Assembly (NCBI RefSeq): GCF_001649575.2
Contig: NC_051431.1
Span: 2,734,142 to 2,798,141 of the forward strand
From: Kryptolebias marmoratus
Taxonomy: Eukaryota; Chordata; Actinopteri; Cyprinodontiformes; Rivulidae
Direction of reading: 5' to 3'
DNA length: 64,000 nt
The notes under the pieces were generated by a model. That model made no database searches. It worked only from the letters and a program-made list of their open reading frames with translations, and was not told where the DNA came from. Position 1 is the first letter of the stretch; every line of letters starts with the position of its first letter. A program made the position numbers and the translations under genes. Below, in pieces: positions 21,704-38,800 of the stretch.

Positions 21704-23735
21704 ACCACCAAACTGTCGGAGGAAACCGCCTCACTCTCCCCACCGCCATCCTGACTCACGGTTCGGAAACTCCATCATTTATACACATTTTTTAAACCAG
21801 TGGGATAAACTAGAACCGTATACAGCGTTCACGTTTTTTCCTTTAAGAAAATCTACGCGATCGTATCTTAAATCGAACGAGTTTTAGAAAATTAAACAAG
21901 CGTCGTCGTTACTTCCTGATCACGTGGGACAGTTTGGTCCAATAGAAAGAAGCGAAGCGCCAAATGCTTAAAAGCTCAAAAATCGACTTTTAAATATACA
22001 GCTTAAGCTAATAAAAGCGGGGTTAGGTTTTAGTTTATGCATTAAAAAGAATGACAAGTTTCATTAGCGATAAATAATACGTTTTAGCCCTCTAAACCTA
22101 AATAGCGACGGAGTTTTTACAGCGACCTCCTGTGGAAAGGAGGGTTAACTGCAGGACTTCAGGCTCTGCTTCGCTACACATAACAGAAAATATTCTTCAA
22201 GAAACACTTCAGATGATATTGTTCTTAAATAAACGCAGTCCTGAAAATTTACTGAGTCTTTAAACCAAAACATTAGGACCAGTGAGCTTAAATGCTGCTT
22301 GTTTTCCACCATAAACAAGAGTTTCTTCACACACGATCCCCGTGAAGCAGTGATTTGTATTAAGTTACATTTATTTTTATTAGGTAATAATTAGCAAACA
22401 AAATTTTTAGATGAGCATCAAAGGTGTAGAAAATTACAGTCACATAAAATTGAAACAAACTCCTTTTAAAAAAATGTCATCAACAAAACAATGAAAACAT
22501 TTAAAATTTTTGGAAATAAATGTTTTTTTCATTCTATAAATTAAACTCTTTATGACATTTTAATTCCTGACCTAATGGAGCGTGTCATCGCTTTTATGAT
22601 TACACAGAAGTAGAAAGCAAATTATTATTACTATTTTGAAAAAATAATTAATTCATTTATATTTTGCAGCTCTAAAGAGTTAATCATTAATTTAAATACA
22701 AAAAAAAAAATTTTTAAAGACTTATTTCCCACCTTTCTGTTGATGTGTAGGCATCTGCATGCAAAGATCATTTTAAATTTTATTTACCATAAAGGACTTT
22801 CTGTATGCTGATTGCAGCTATAGTTCTTCTTGTTTTAAATGATTAATATTTATTTTATTTCAATAAATACAGTATGAAGCTCAAACATGTTGAGACACCT
22901 GTGGTTCAGTCCTGAGTCCTGGTGCCTCATTTGGTGCTGGACTGTCTTCATAAGGTCAAAGGTCAGAGTTAGGTTACACAACAAACAAAAGAAAACAAAC
23001 ATCCATCCGTTTTCTTCACCTGCTTCTCCATGCAGGGTCTGAGAGAGATGGGCGAATATTCTTCTGAGGAGTGAAAAAAGAGCCAAAACCCCTGCTACAT
23101 TTTTCTTTTAGCTTGACAACTTTCAGAAATTAAAATAAAGAACACCGACCGCACAGGGTGGCGCAGAGGGAGGGGGGCTTTTTGATCATTTTTAGCTTTG
23201 AGATGGCATTTTTACCGAGAATAAACATTTACCAGGCACATATATAGAAACACAAGAAGAAGAAGAGTTGGATAAATGAGAAGAATCAGAATCATTTTAG
23301 CTGTTTTATCTTTTAGCTCGTGTTTTTTAGCTTTACCAGCTCAGTTTCAGCTCTCAGTGCTCACGATGCATCTTAACAGAAAATCTAATTTCTCCAGTTT
23401 GTTTCAGAAACATGCTGTCACTTTAAGACAAGAAATGTCCAAATTAATGGACAAAAAGCAGCTCAGACAACAAACATTTAGTAGATTCAATAAACCAGAG
23501 TATATTTCTGTTTAACATCTTCCCATGCAGGAATTAAAAACATGATTTTTTCAGTTGGCAGCCCAGTACAACAAGCCTCTAACTCTAAAATCAGCTCTGT
23601 GTTTTGCATGCATGAACTTCCTGTTTGACATGTTTTACCAGGTGTGTCAGAACACGAGGACCCGCCCAGGTTTCATTTTCAGACCAGGACTTTAGGTTAC
23701 AGAGTAAGAAGCTGTTTTTGTTCATTTCTTCCTTG

Positions 23736-23776
<41 letters not shown>

Positions 23777-24087
23777 TGTGATCCGACTGAGGCTCAGAGT
23801 GTGTTTGCTCAGTAATCTCTGGCTGAACCTGTCGGATAGGTGTGTGCTGCCTTCATACCTGGAGCAGGTATGAAAAGAAATCCTTCACAGTCCAGACAGA
23901 GAGGTGGGAAACTTCAGCGCTCTGTGGATTCTGACAGACATTAGACACACAGATTTCTCTCACACACGGGGCAGAAACGAGGACAGGAGCCTGAGAACAA
24001 AGGAGAAGAGAGGAAAATGCTTCAGAATGTGAGATAACTCGGAGGAGATTCTTCGGCTGATGTTCAACAGATGGGTCTGCTATTCTA
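21704..24087. other. U2-vstm5 intergenic region
   Basis: About 2.4 kb. The first 200 bases upstream of U2 would hold its proximal promoter, but no clear PSE was identified by eye. The middle is AT-rich. A TG/AG microsatellite lies near 23737-23775. A short ttttagct-rich patch near 23290-23350 resembles the capn12 minisatellite. No gene is seen. Confidence 0.5.
23737..23775. repeat. (TG)n followed by (AG)n microsatellite
   Basis: About sixteen TG dinucleotides followed by four AG dinucleotides, in the intergenic region upstream of vstm5. Confidence 0.9.
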
Positions 24088-27000
24088 ATGTGGCACTTCA
24101 GGCTCTGGGATGTAAAAGATGTTGCTGTTTTTCTCAGCATCATTCTCTGTTTGTGCCGCACAGGTAAGCTTTCTGACGCACTTCCTCTGCGTGTCGATGC
24201 AACAACCTGTATTAGTTTCAGCAGAAAGTCAAACAAACTGGGAGGGAAAACCCGACGTTTTCTGGAGCTTGCAGAGGAAACTTTGCTATTCAGGGCTGTA
24301 AAACCCAAATCAGGCTGCCCTGAAATAAAAAAAAACAGGAGAAAAGTTTAATCTGAGTGCATGTCGCCCGCTGCCTTTTAGAGTTTTAGACTAAATTCAT
24401 CTTATGCTGAGAAATGACAGAAGGTCAAACCTCATAAATGATGTCCTGTGTTCTCTCATACATGTAAAATCTTGCAGTCAGAGTATATTTTAAGGATGAC
24501 TCTCAGCTACCACCACACTAAATTTAAGCTTAATATCTGTAAAGCTGACTAAGTTATAGCTATTTTTGTGTTGGCTAAGATTTATTAGCTTTGGAGGCCA
24601 TCTTGTATTGGGTTGACTCTAAATGTTAACGAGTTGTAGATGTACATCCAATCATTACTTTCTGAGAGTTTCACTAAATTCTGTCCAGTGGTTCAGGAGA
24701 TATTTTGCTAACAGACAGACTGGATTGACGCCAGCAGTTTAAAAAGAAGGGAAGCAACGACTCTCAGCTACTACCACACCAGATCTGAAATCAGTATCTG
24801 TAAAACTGTCTGAGTTTTGGCCGTTTTGATCAGGTTGTCTGTGGCTGCCATCTTCTGAAACTCAGTGAAGGCACAGCTGGACAAACAATGAAAATTAAGA
24901 TAATAAATGAAACTTTCAGGGTTCGAGAAGACTTTCAGCAACTGAAACTAAAAATGAAATCACCGGTCTCCGTTCTTAGTCAGCGCAGGTATTCTTCTTA
25001 GAGATTCTTTCCTCGTGTTTCATCGGACACCCGACCAGCAGAACCAGATCCTCCGCCGATGTTTAGGCAAATATGTTTACTGAAAAACAGACACAACTCT
25101 AAGGACAACATTACGTAACGACGTGACGTTTGTCAGAAAAACCAGCTGATCAAAGCATTTCTGTCGCTTCAGGAAATGAACTCAAAGAACGCCTGTCAGG
25201 TTTCTTTGGACCTCTGTGGCGTTGGACACGTTTCTGACGTGGCTGCTGTTATTTAAAGGTTGTAGAGAAGCTAACAGCTGGGGGGAAATATGCAGATGTG
25301 TTTTCTATCTGTTCATAAATGCTCACTCGTTCTGCCTTCATGGGTTTCTTTGAAAACCCCATGCCTTGTACTACAGGTAAGATAGTAACTGTTCATAACC
25401 TTTTAATAAAACTTCAATTCAACAGATTTGAACTGGACTTTATTTTATCTTAACCCAGTTAAAGCTACTGTCCTGAAATTAAACCATCAGAAGACATGTC
25501 CCCTCCTTTTCCTGCTCATGTTGAATCGGTGAATTCGTGCATCTGTGATTGATCTGACACATTTTTATTTTTCTTTCCCTGCAAGCCGGAGCCATCTCAG
25601 TCAGTTCTTCCCGGAGGAACCTCATCAGGTCGGTTCAGGAGGACGTGTTCTTCTCCGTGAACATCACCTGCAGCTGCATCCCTACCATCCAATGGACCTT
25701 CATGTCAGGGCTGGTGAGCCGCGACGTGGGGGCCTGGCAGCCAGGGGTGTTCACCAACATCACTGTGGATTACAGCAGCAGGGTGACGGCTGGTGAGGAC
25801 GGCTCCATGGGGCTGTCGGACCTCCGGCTGCAGGACGCTGGGTTCTACGTGGTCACCGTGGAGGACTCGGCAGGAAACAGCAGGGATCTTGGTTTCGTCC
25901 TGAAAGTGAACGGTGAGTTCATCCAGCCCTGTGTGATTAAAGAAAGCACAGAAACGTTTTAAAACACTCCTGATTTCTCTCCTCGAATGAGTCAGACTTA
26001 AAGTGGTCCAGATCAGTGGTTTTCTACAATTTCTGAAGGTCTTTCAATGTGTTTAATTTATTTTTCTACCTGAACAAGACAAAACATTCTGCAGTGTTTC
26101 AAAAACGAGGTGTCACGCCTAAAAAGAAACTTCTAGCAAATGTACACTTTCCTGCATTTACCAAAGAGGAAAGAATCTGACAGGACCTGAGAGATGAACA
26201 ACTGGATGTCAAGTTTTCAGCCAACGGGTTTTTGGGACCGTTGGTTCGATTGTTGAACCTCGGATCCAGGAGGAGCCGAGCTGAAAGGCAAAACTCTGGA
26301 TTTACTGATCAGTCTACGGTCCAACCCTCTCCTGTGGTCATGAGGTCTGGATCAGGACTGAAAGAACCAGATCCTGGATCCAAGAGGCTGAAATGAGCTT
26401 CCTTCGTAGGGCCTCAGCCTCAGAGAGGAGGTGAGAAGCTCCATCATCTGGGGGGAGCTGCTCCTCCTCATCGAAAGGAGGCAGATGAGGTGGTTCCTGT
26501 CTGCTTCTCTCTGGAGGTTTCCAGGCAGATCCCACTGGGAGGAGAACCCAGAACTCGTGAGAGGCTTTATGTATCCTCTCTGGCCTGGAAACCTTGGGAT
26601 CCCCCAGGAGGACCTGGAGCGGGTCTCTGGGTCTCCGAGGAGACGCAGGTCTGGGTCTCCCTGCTGGACCTGCTGCCTCCACGACCCGACTGCAGATAAG
26701 CTGGTGATAAAATCCTATTTTATCTGTGGTGTTTCTCAGAATCAGCTAAAAGAACATCAGAATGAAATGAGTCTTTTAAACAGGTTGATGGTAACAGAGA
26801 TAAGAATTTAAAGATGGTTCCAGTTTCTTAGCCTCTTTTATCAGTTAAAAAGCTTAACAAACAGACACATATATGCCTCTATAAAAGGTCAAATACTGAT
26901 GAAAAGTGAGTAAGAAAGAGAAGAAACAACAAACATTAAAAGACCTGATTTAAAAATCGTTGGCTCATTTTCTGTTTCGCTTTAAAGAAGTCATCAAAGG

Positions 27001-28341
27001 TTTTCAGCACCTTTTAGCAGCAAGTACAGCCAATCAGATGAGAAGGAGTTTGATAAAAGAAGAAGATTTAACAGGCATGATGGACAGCTGTTTGTGGACA
27101 CGTTCAGTTAAAAACAGAAAGTATATTCTGACATTCATGTCCACACAGCACTTCCTGTTGCCAGCAGCTTTCCCTCCTTTTTAAAGTCTGTTTAGTGTCA
27201 GAGCTGCCGGCAGAAACCTGCGTCACAGGGTGGATTTGTTGTTCCTGCATGAAATGGTTGAGTTATTCACTGCTGCTGCAGACTGACCTTCATCCACCAA
27301 CGTTTTCTGTACATTTTGTTCCCGACGGCTGAGATGATCACCCTAAACTCAAATTACAGCAGGAAGCTCAGACGAAGGGTTTGTCTGTCTGTTAGCAAAA
27401 TATGTCATGAACTGATTTAGCTGATCAACCTGAGCCAACGTGAAAATGACTTACTGTCACTTTTACAGACACTGACCACATAAGATCTTATATTTTATGT
27501 GCATTTCTTTAAAAAAATGCTACTTTTTAAAGAATAGAGAGCGTTAGTGTTGAACTGAAACAAAGACTGAAAGGAAAAAAGTAAGGTTGTGTAAATGATA
27601 AAGATTTCATTTAACTATTTAAAATGAGATGAAATTGCAGAATAAAGTTTAAAAGAATCTGTTTTTTAAAGAAACTTCCAGTTTTCTATCAGATCAATGA
27701 TAGATGAAAAAATAAAATATAAAACTTAAAGGAATGCATATCTGATCTGTTAGAGCTCAGAGTATGTTTAGGGATGACTCCCAGCTACTACCACACCAGA
27801 TTTTATCTCTTTATATGTAAAAAAAAGACTGAATCTACAGCTGGAGGTTAACTTTGACAGGTGTCTGGTGTTTCTGTCCTCAGAGGTTCTGTACGAGGAT
27901 CTCCAGTACCTGTCTGTTACCGCTTTAGCTCTGATGTGTCTGGCCGGACTTCTCATGCTGCTCGTGTGGCTGCTGCACAAGGCCTGCAGGAAGATACGAG
28001 CGTGGAGACGCAGGAAACAGATGCCAGGTAAGGCTGAGCGGTTTGGGTTTCTGTCAGATTAAAGGTAGTAACCTTGATTAACTGAACACCTGCAAATGCT
28101 GCTATTTTATCAGAAAAATCAGTCAAATGCTTATATTTCTATAAACATGTCTGAATTGAAGTGGGGGTGTAAATAGTTTGACAGATAAATGTGACTTGGT
28201 GTTACTGCTGCATGGGTGTGTTAGGAGTACAAAGGTTCAAGTTCCATAATAACTTTTTATACAAGTCTTTTGAGTGTTTATGTTGACAAAGTCTTATCTT
28301 TTTCTGCAGAAACTGATGCGACAGAGCTGCAGCGCCTTTGA
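24088..28341 (+). CDS. vstm5: V-set and transmembrane domain-containing protein 5
   Basis: Single-pass membrane protein with one immunoglobulin V-type domain; the mammalian protein is linked to neurite and synapse shaping. Coding exons: 24088-24163, 25586-25912, 27884-28027, 28310-28341, all joined in phase 1, giving 192 residues. Residues 1-25 are a hydrophobic signal peptide (VAVFLSIILCLC). The Ig domain runs from about 30 to 134 with TCSCIPTIQW at the B-C strands and LQDAGFYVVTVED near the F strand. The position normally taken by the F-strand cysteine is valine, so a canonical Ig disulfide is unlikely. A juxtamembrane EVLYEDLQYLSV, highly typical of this gene, leads into the helix ALALMCLAGLLMLLVWLL, then a basic RKIRAWRRRK stretch and a short tail. 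Intron 2 contains a LINE remnant. med17 converges from the right. Confidence 0.92.
24470..24865 (-). repeat. Unnamed dispersed repeat, two adjacent fragments
   Basis: On the plus strand this reads gatgactctcagctaccacc, then words for atatctgtaaagctgactaa, ggccatcttgtattgggttg and gatgtacatccaatcatta. A second fragment repeats the first half at 24762-24860 (cgactctcagctactaccac). Other copies in either orientation lie at 27755-27830, 43958-44105, 49718-49905 and 54655-54735. No coding capacity is visible. This is vstm5 intron 1. Confidence 0.65.
26255..26705 (+). mobile_element. LINE remnant, reverse transcriptase C-terminal and 3' tail region
   Basis: Protein-level traces of a teleost LINE survive: tctcctgtggtcatgaggtc, ggctgaaatgagcttccttc, gatgaggtggttcctgtctg, ttgggatcccccaggagg, and the tail ccacgacccgactgcagata. 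In these elements such wording codes for the end of the reverse transcriptase polyprotein. The frame is broken several times. It lies in vstm5 intron 2, same strand as the gene. Family assignment (Rex/RTE or L2-like) is uncertain. Confidence 0.75.
27755..27835 (-). repeat. Unnamed dispersed repeat, short copy
   Basis: The segment gggatgactcccagctacta then ccacaccagattttatct matches the start of the 24470 repeat in the same orientation. It ends about 50 bases before vstm5 exon 3. Confidence 0.55.
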
Positions 28342-28497
28342 CAGACTGGGACAGCTTTTTTTAAACACGAGTTTCCACAAAGAAACCCCTGCATCACGTT
28401 TACATTTTATACTGAATGTACTTTTAAATTCACTGCAAACGACACCAGAACGATGTATATAAGTCACCAATCACGATGGGAAATATTACATAATGTA

Positions 28498-28513
28498 TTT
28501 ATTATAAAATAAA
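28498..28513. terminator. Overlapping poly(A) signals of vstm5 and med17
   Basis: AATAAA on the plus strand at 28508-28513 lies 167 bases past the vstm5 stop. AATAAA on the minus strand at 28498-28503 lies 371 bases past the med17 stop. The two signals are only 4 bases apart, so the two transcripts probably end in the same short region or overlap. Confidence 0.6.
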
Positions 28514-28873
28514 CATACTGTTTGATGTTACTGAGAACGTGCAGGAGTCAGAAACTTATTGAGTCCAGTAAAAATAAAAACAACGAGGTGTTTATCTAAC
28601 ATTTAAACTCAAAGCATCATTTCAACACGAGTTTAGATATATACAGAGTTTTGTTTTGTAATTCTGCGTTGACCTGTTTGGGGTTTAAACACCAACAATG
28701 ACGCCGGCAGCTGGAAGGAGTTTATGGCAGTGTTGAAAAGTTAATGAGTTCTTAAATGATCCATTTTCTGACTCCAGAAGCTGTTTTTACTCCGAGCTGA
28801 GCCTGAAAGTCTTTATCCTGTTTGAGAGCTGCCCTGAAACTGTACAGAATATAAACGGGGGGGGGGGCTTCAT

Positions 28874-34267
<5,394 letters not shown>

Positions 34268-35797
34268 GATGAGACGAAGGCTGAAATGAAGAGGAGAAAC
34301 AGAAAAAGTCATGTTTTTCACTTGATTGGTGCCAATCTCACCTTAATCTGTTAATCCGACATCTTTCAAAGCCTGGTTAAATACAACAAGACTAAATTAG
34401 ATGATGTAATTTGGATTATAGTCAGACTTGTAAACTTTTAAAGTAATCTTAAGCAGTTGCATTTAACTTTCAGATTATGTGTACTTTTTTTCTTTTAAGC
34501 ATGACTTTTTTAAACACACCTCATATACTATGCCCACAAGGATAGGACTGAAAAATGAGTGTAAAAATAAACAAAAATAAAACTTCAGAAAGCCTGAAAA
34601 ACTGATCAAGAAACTGATGTTTGATTGAAGCATGAAGCATAGCTAAAAACTCTGGTTCCTTCTTGTAAGCAAAATGTGAAGAATTAAAAGATTGTTCAAG
34701 ATAAGTTACTTCGTATATAACACGTTTACATTATTTAATAAAAGCTTTAATAGATTGTACTCCTCAGCTGCATTTCATCGTTTTCCTGCGACAAGATATA
34801 GCAACATTTAAGCTAGCTTCAGCCTTTTTCACTAATCGACTAAATAAAATAAGAACACCAGAGCACAAAAGAACAGTTCGAATGACAGCATAGAGCTCGA
34901 CTCAACTAATCCTCACCTCTAGTGTTCAATAGACGCAAGTATAAACGTTTTTTCACTGAAAGTAGTCGAAGTTAGTAGCGATTCGAGCGGCTCATTCTTC
35001 GCTGTGAACGCAGAAACCAGTGGGTCTGCACCATTTAGAAACCGGCGCACTCAGCGGCGCGTCGAGGAGGCGGAGACTGACCTAAAGTTTAGCTGACGTA
35101 GGTCGAGGGGCGCTACTCGGATCCAGCGACACCAACAAATTAATCCACTCGAAATCTTGAATTCTAGTCTGTGCATTAAATCTCAATATTTTTGCTTTAA
35201 ACAATAGTTTTGTGGACTGTTTCTGTTTTAAAAGGACACATCCTCCTCCTTTGCCGCTCGTCATCAATTTTAGTCTGTAATAAATAAAAGGAGCGAATCC
35301 AGTGTAACCACTTTTCAGACCCCGAGTGTTTTCTATTTCTTCTTTTTTTAAAGCGATTAATAGGGGCCACCGAAGACGGTGGGAATTTTATGTTATTTTT
35401 AAATATGGGTTAAAATGTTAAATAACATATTTGTGTTTTGTGTAACTTACGTAACAAAATTAATATGAACGGCAAACATTTAGGTAGGAACCAAACTGTG
35501 ATATTTGCACGGGACCGGATATGGCGGGCAGTTTAAACCACCGGATGTGACGTATAGATCTCAAACCGTTCGTTTTTCTTTTTCAAGTTTGGCTTTTTTC
35601 TGCTAATTATCGCAATTGCTGTTCGTACTTTATAATTTTCCCACTTTTGAAAGTAAATCATTACAAGTTTTGTACGCTTTACATGTCTCATTCGGTTGTG
35701 ATGTTGGCGATAAAGAGGTGGTCCTCTGGGTGAGACAAGCTAACCTTAATTAGCTTCAGCCGCTTTGGGGAAATGTCCGTGTGCATATCTGAGGAAA
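34268..35797. promoter_or_regulatory. Head-to-head med17/cep295 promoter region
   Basis: About 1.5 kb lies between the med17 and cep295 start codons. A good splice acceptor (ttcatttcag ending at 34281) precedes the med17 start, and a good donor (ctagag/gtgagg, exon end 34917) lies upstream on the minus strand. This suggests a noncoding first med17 exon from about 35050 to 34917. CpG-rich sequence near 35030-35110 (ggcgcactcagcggcgcgtc) fits a promoter. The rest is AT-rich with no further gene. Confidence 0.55.
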
Positions 35798-35868
35798 ATG
35801 AAAAGAAAAGTGTCGAAATTACGACTGAGTCCCAACGAAGAGGCACGGATAATACGAGAGGAGCATGA
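35773..35868 (+). CDS. Overlapping upstream ORF of cep295
   Basis: An ATG 25 bases upstream of the cep295 start opens a 31-codon frame that stops with TGA at 35866-35868, inside cep295 exon 1 and out of frame with it. If the transcript starts 5' of this point, ribosomes must bypass this ATG to make CEP295. The ATG has A at -3. No evidence of peptide function. Confidence 0.35.
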   Translation: MSVCISEENEKKSVEITTESQRRGTDNTRGA

Positions 35869-38800
35869 AAGGAGGAGAAAACTACGAATACAGCAGGTAA
35901 TGTTAGGATAAATCTGAATCTTCACTTCATATTTACCCTTATTTCCTAAACGTGTAGTTCTCTTACAAAGAGAAAATGAATAGATCGAGTGTTTCTGATT
36001 ATTTACCCATATTGCAGCTTAATTTTCACAGCTGTTGTAAAGATACACGCTTTATTAAAGTCAAAAAGAACGATTTACTTGCAGAAGCACTCTCTAACTA
36101 AAAGGAAATGGCTGTTATATTTGCTTCTGTGATGGTAATAATTAAACTTTCCACATGAAGTGCTTGTTGCACCCATTTTAGATCTGTGTGGCAGTTACTC
36201 ATTATTCTATGTGTGTTAATAAGATTTTCAAAAGACTATTTTGTTAAAAAGAAATAAATTGAAAGAGCTTGGAAAGAACTTTCAAATGCAAATCATATAA
36301 AAATATAAAAGTTACAGCGTTTAAAACATAATTCTGGGTAAAATATCGTCCTGAATTTCTATTTAACATAGTGAAAAGTTGCCACAAAATAGGCATATTT
36401 ATTATAATTGTTTTTAGATTTTGGTGTAAAACCGGACATCTTAATAATGTTCAAAGTGTTTTACTTGTTAGTGGGGGGAAAAAAGCATAAAGTGATGAAT
36501 CAATTCAGGTTATTTTTAGTTTATAGGAAGTTGAAAACATGAACTAACAGACTAATAGGTTGTTTTGAAAATTCATGGATAGGAATCAAGTCGTAGCTGA
36601 ATGATACTAAAGTACTTTACTGATTTTACTCAACCTTGATGTGGGGTTTAGGCTGCCTCAGCTTGGTTCAGTTTGTCAGCTTCGTTTAAAGCACACGTTT
36701 CAAAGGAAGCTCTTTGCTTTTCTGTCCAGGTGCGGGACCAGCAGAGGTACATCGCCCTGCAGATCCGCCGAGAGGTCGAGCAGAGACGGCAGTGTGAGCT
36801 GCGACAGCTGGAGCAGGAGCTGAGGGAGGACTGGGAGCGCCAACAGAGGGACAAACTCCAGACGCTGCAGAGGTTATACCAAGAGAGCCTGCAGCTTCTC
36901 GGCCAGGGCCACAGGAGCGCAAAAGAAAATGTAAGAGACAGCAGCCATAATCAGCCTGTATTAGTTAAAGAGTAGAAGTTGATGAAGCTCTCGCAGTCTG
37001 TAGGTGCGGTTTGTAGCACTGATGTTGTGGCAAACAAGGTGCAGGATGGAAAAATGTGACTGAAGTCATCTTACAGTCATTACAAAAACATGCTGAAATG
37101 AAAGAGTTTGTGACTAATTGAGATCTTCTTGCTTTAGGAACCTGACCTGGCAGCTGTCGCTCAGAGGGAGGAGGAAAATCAGGCCAAAGCAGAGGAGCGT
37201 TATCGAGAAGCCCTGAAGGAGCTCAAAACGCAAAAGATCCGAGATCATGAGAGGCAAAACCAGTAAGACGTGTGATTAAAAGCTAGTTTTTATGTTTGAT
37301 TTTGATTAGAATTACCAAAACTTCGTCTTTGCTCATCTGTAGACCCATTAATGCCAGGAAGAAGGCTCTACAGGCAGAAAGGGAAAGATCAGCGAAGGTG
37401 GCCAGCCTCCCTCCTCCTCCTCCAAACCCCATCCAGGTAATCTGCCTGAATATTAAACTGTTTTCTGTTAAACTGATGAAACAGATTGGCTGCTTTGTAT
37501 CTGAGTATCTGCAGAAACTGGGAACAAATAATAATAAAAAAGCACTAATAAAGTTGAAACCCTCAGATTTTATGGTAAATTACTGATTTTATCATATCAT
37601 ATTATTACCAAAGGATTTTTTGTTAGGGTTTGATTGATAAATTATTAAAAGAAAAAAACTTCCACTTGTCTTTGCTTCGGACATTAACCACATTCTGATT
37701 CTTTGATGAGTTATAAAACCCTAACTATCCACGTAAACTCTAAGCTTTGATCACAATGAAGAAACCTTTTCTGTTGTGGAGTTTGATGCAGGTTTGTCAG
37801 AACATCAGAGTTTCATCTTCTGTGGGAGAGACTAAGACGTAAAGTTGCATTTTTGTTTATAACAACTTCTCTGTTGAGATTTCTTTTCTTTAAAACAAAC
37901 AGGACTGTAAACAGCTGCCCAGAGTGACTTCTATCTTAAATATTATGTCTGCAGTGAAGGTAACTGACTCTTCTTGTTCAAGCAGAACATTGATGTCAAG
38001 AAGCCACGTGTCGTGAAGCGATGTGACCCGAGTGCCTTTGCTACCACACATTACCACATGCTAAAGAGCACCGTAGAGAGGGAGGCAGAAACTGCTCAGG
38101 TGAGAGATTTGTGATTAGTTTTTTATTTTTCAGATTTGGATTGTCAGACTTCTAATCTGTGGTTGGATCTGCAGCCCGATGCCCACAGGGAGGCCGAGCT
38201 GGAGGCCAGGAGGCTGCAGCAGCTGCAGAAGGAGGAGAAGAGGAGGAGGGAGGAGCAGCTGGAGAAAGCTCGAGTCAGGGGGAGGCAGGCTCTGAGGAGG
38301 GAGCAGCTTGTGCAGGTAGTTCATGTCGATTTACTCTGCTGTTACCAGCACTGCTGAAACATTACCTGACTGCATGAAAACGGCTTTAAAGTGGGCGATC
38401 AGCCATAACATTATGATCCCTTGTCTAATACTGACCAGACTAAGAACATCTTGTCCAGGAGTTTTTGTTGCTGGGATGTCATCAGTCAGACAGCTGGGTA
38501 TGGTTTGCTTCCCACAGAATGATGCATTACTGATTCTGCTTTAAGTAGTCAATACATTACTGTACATGCTCCTGTCTCTCATGGTAATAGTTTGCTTTAA
38601 AGGTTATGAATACTAATGATGCTAAGAAAACAACCCACTCCTTGTCCGAAACTAGATGGTCTGAAAAAATGTGTAAAAGACCTACAAGACTAACCATGAA
38701 CATTTAAATAAGAGAAAACAGTAGTATTAGTGGTTGGACACACATTTCATTGTAATATCTGAGACATTGAATAGAAACAATAAAAGTAAACCCTGGATTT

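Noticed and set aside
23276..23515. 79-codon plus-strand frame with a signal-peptide-like start (ILAVLSFSSCFLALP) and a TATA-like atatatag upstream.
   Set aside because: The first part is made of ttttagct-type repeat words also found at 4012-4610 and 6630-6715. There is no similarity to a known protein and no splice context.
26431..26811. 126-codon plus-strand frame in vstm5 intron 2.
   Set aside because: It is part of a LINE remnant, so it is reported as a mobile element and not as a gene.
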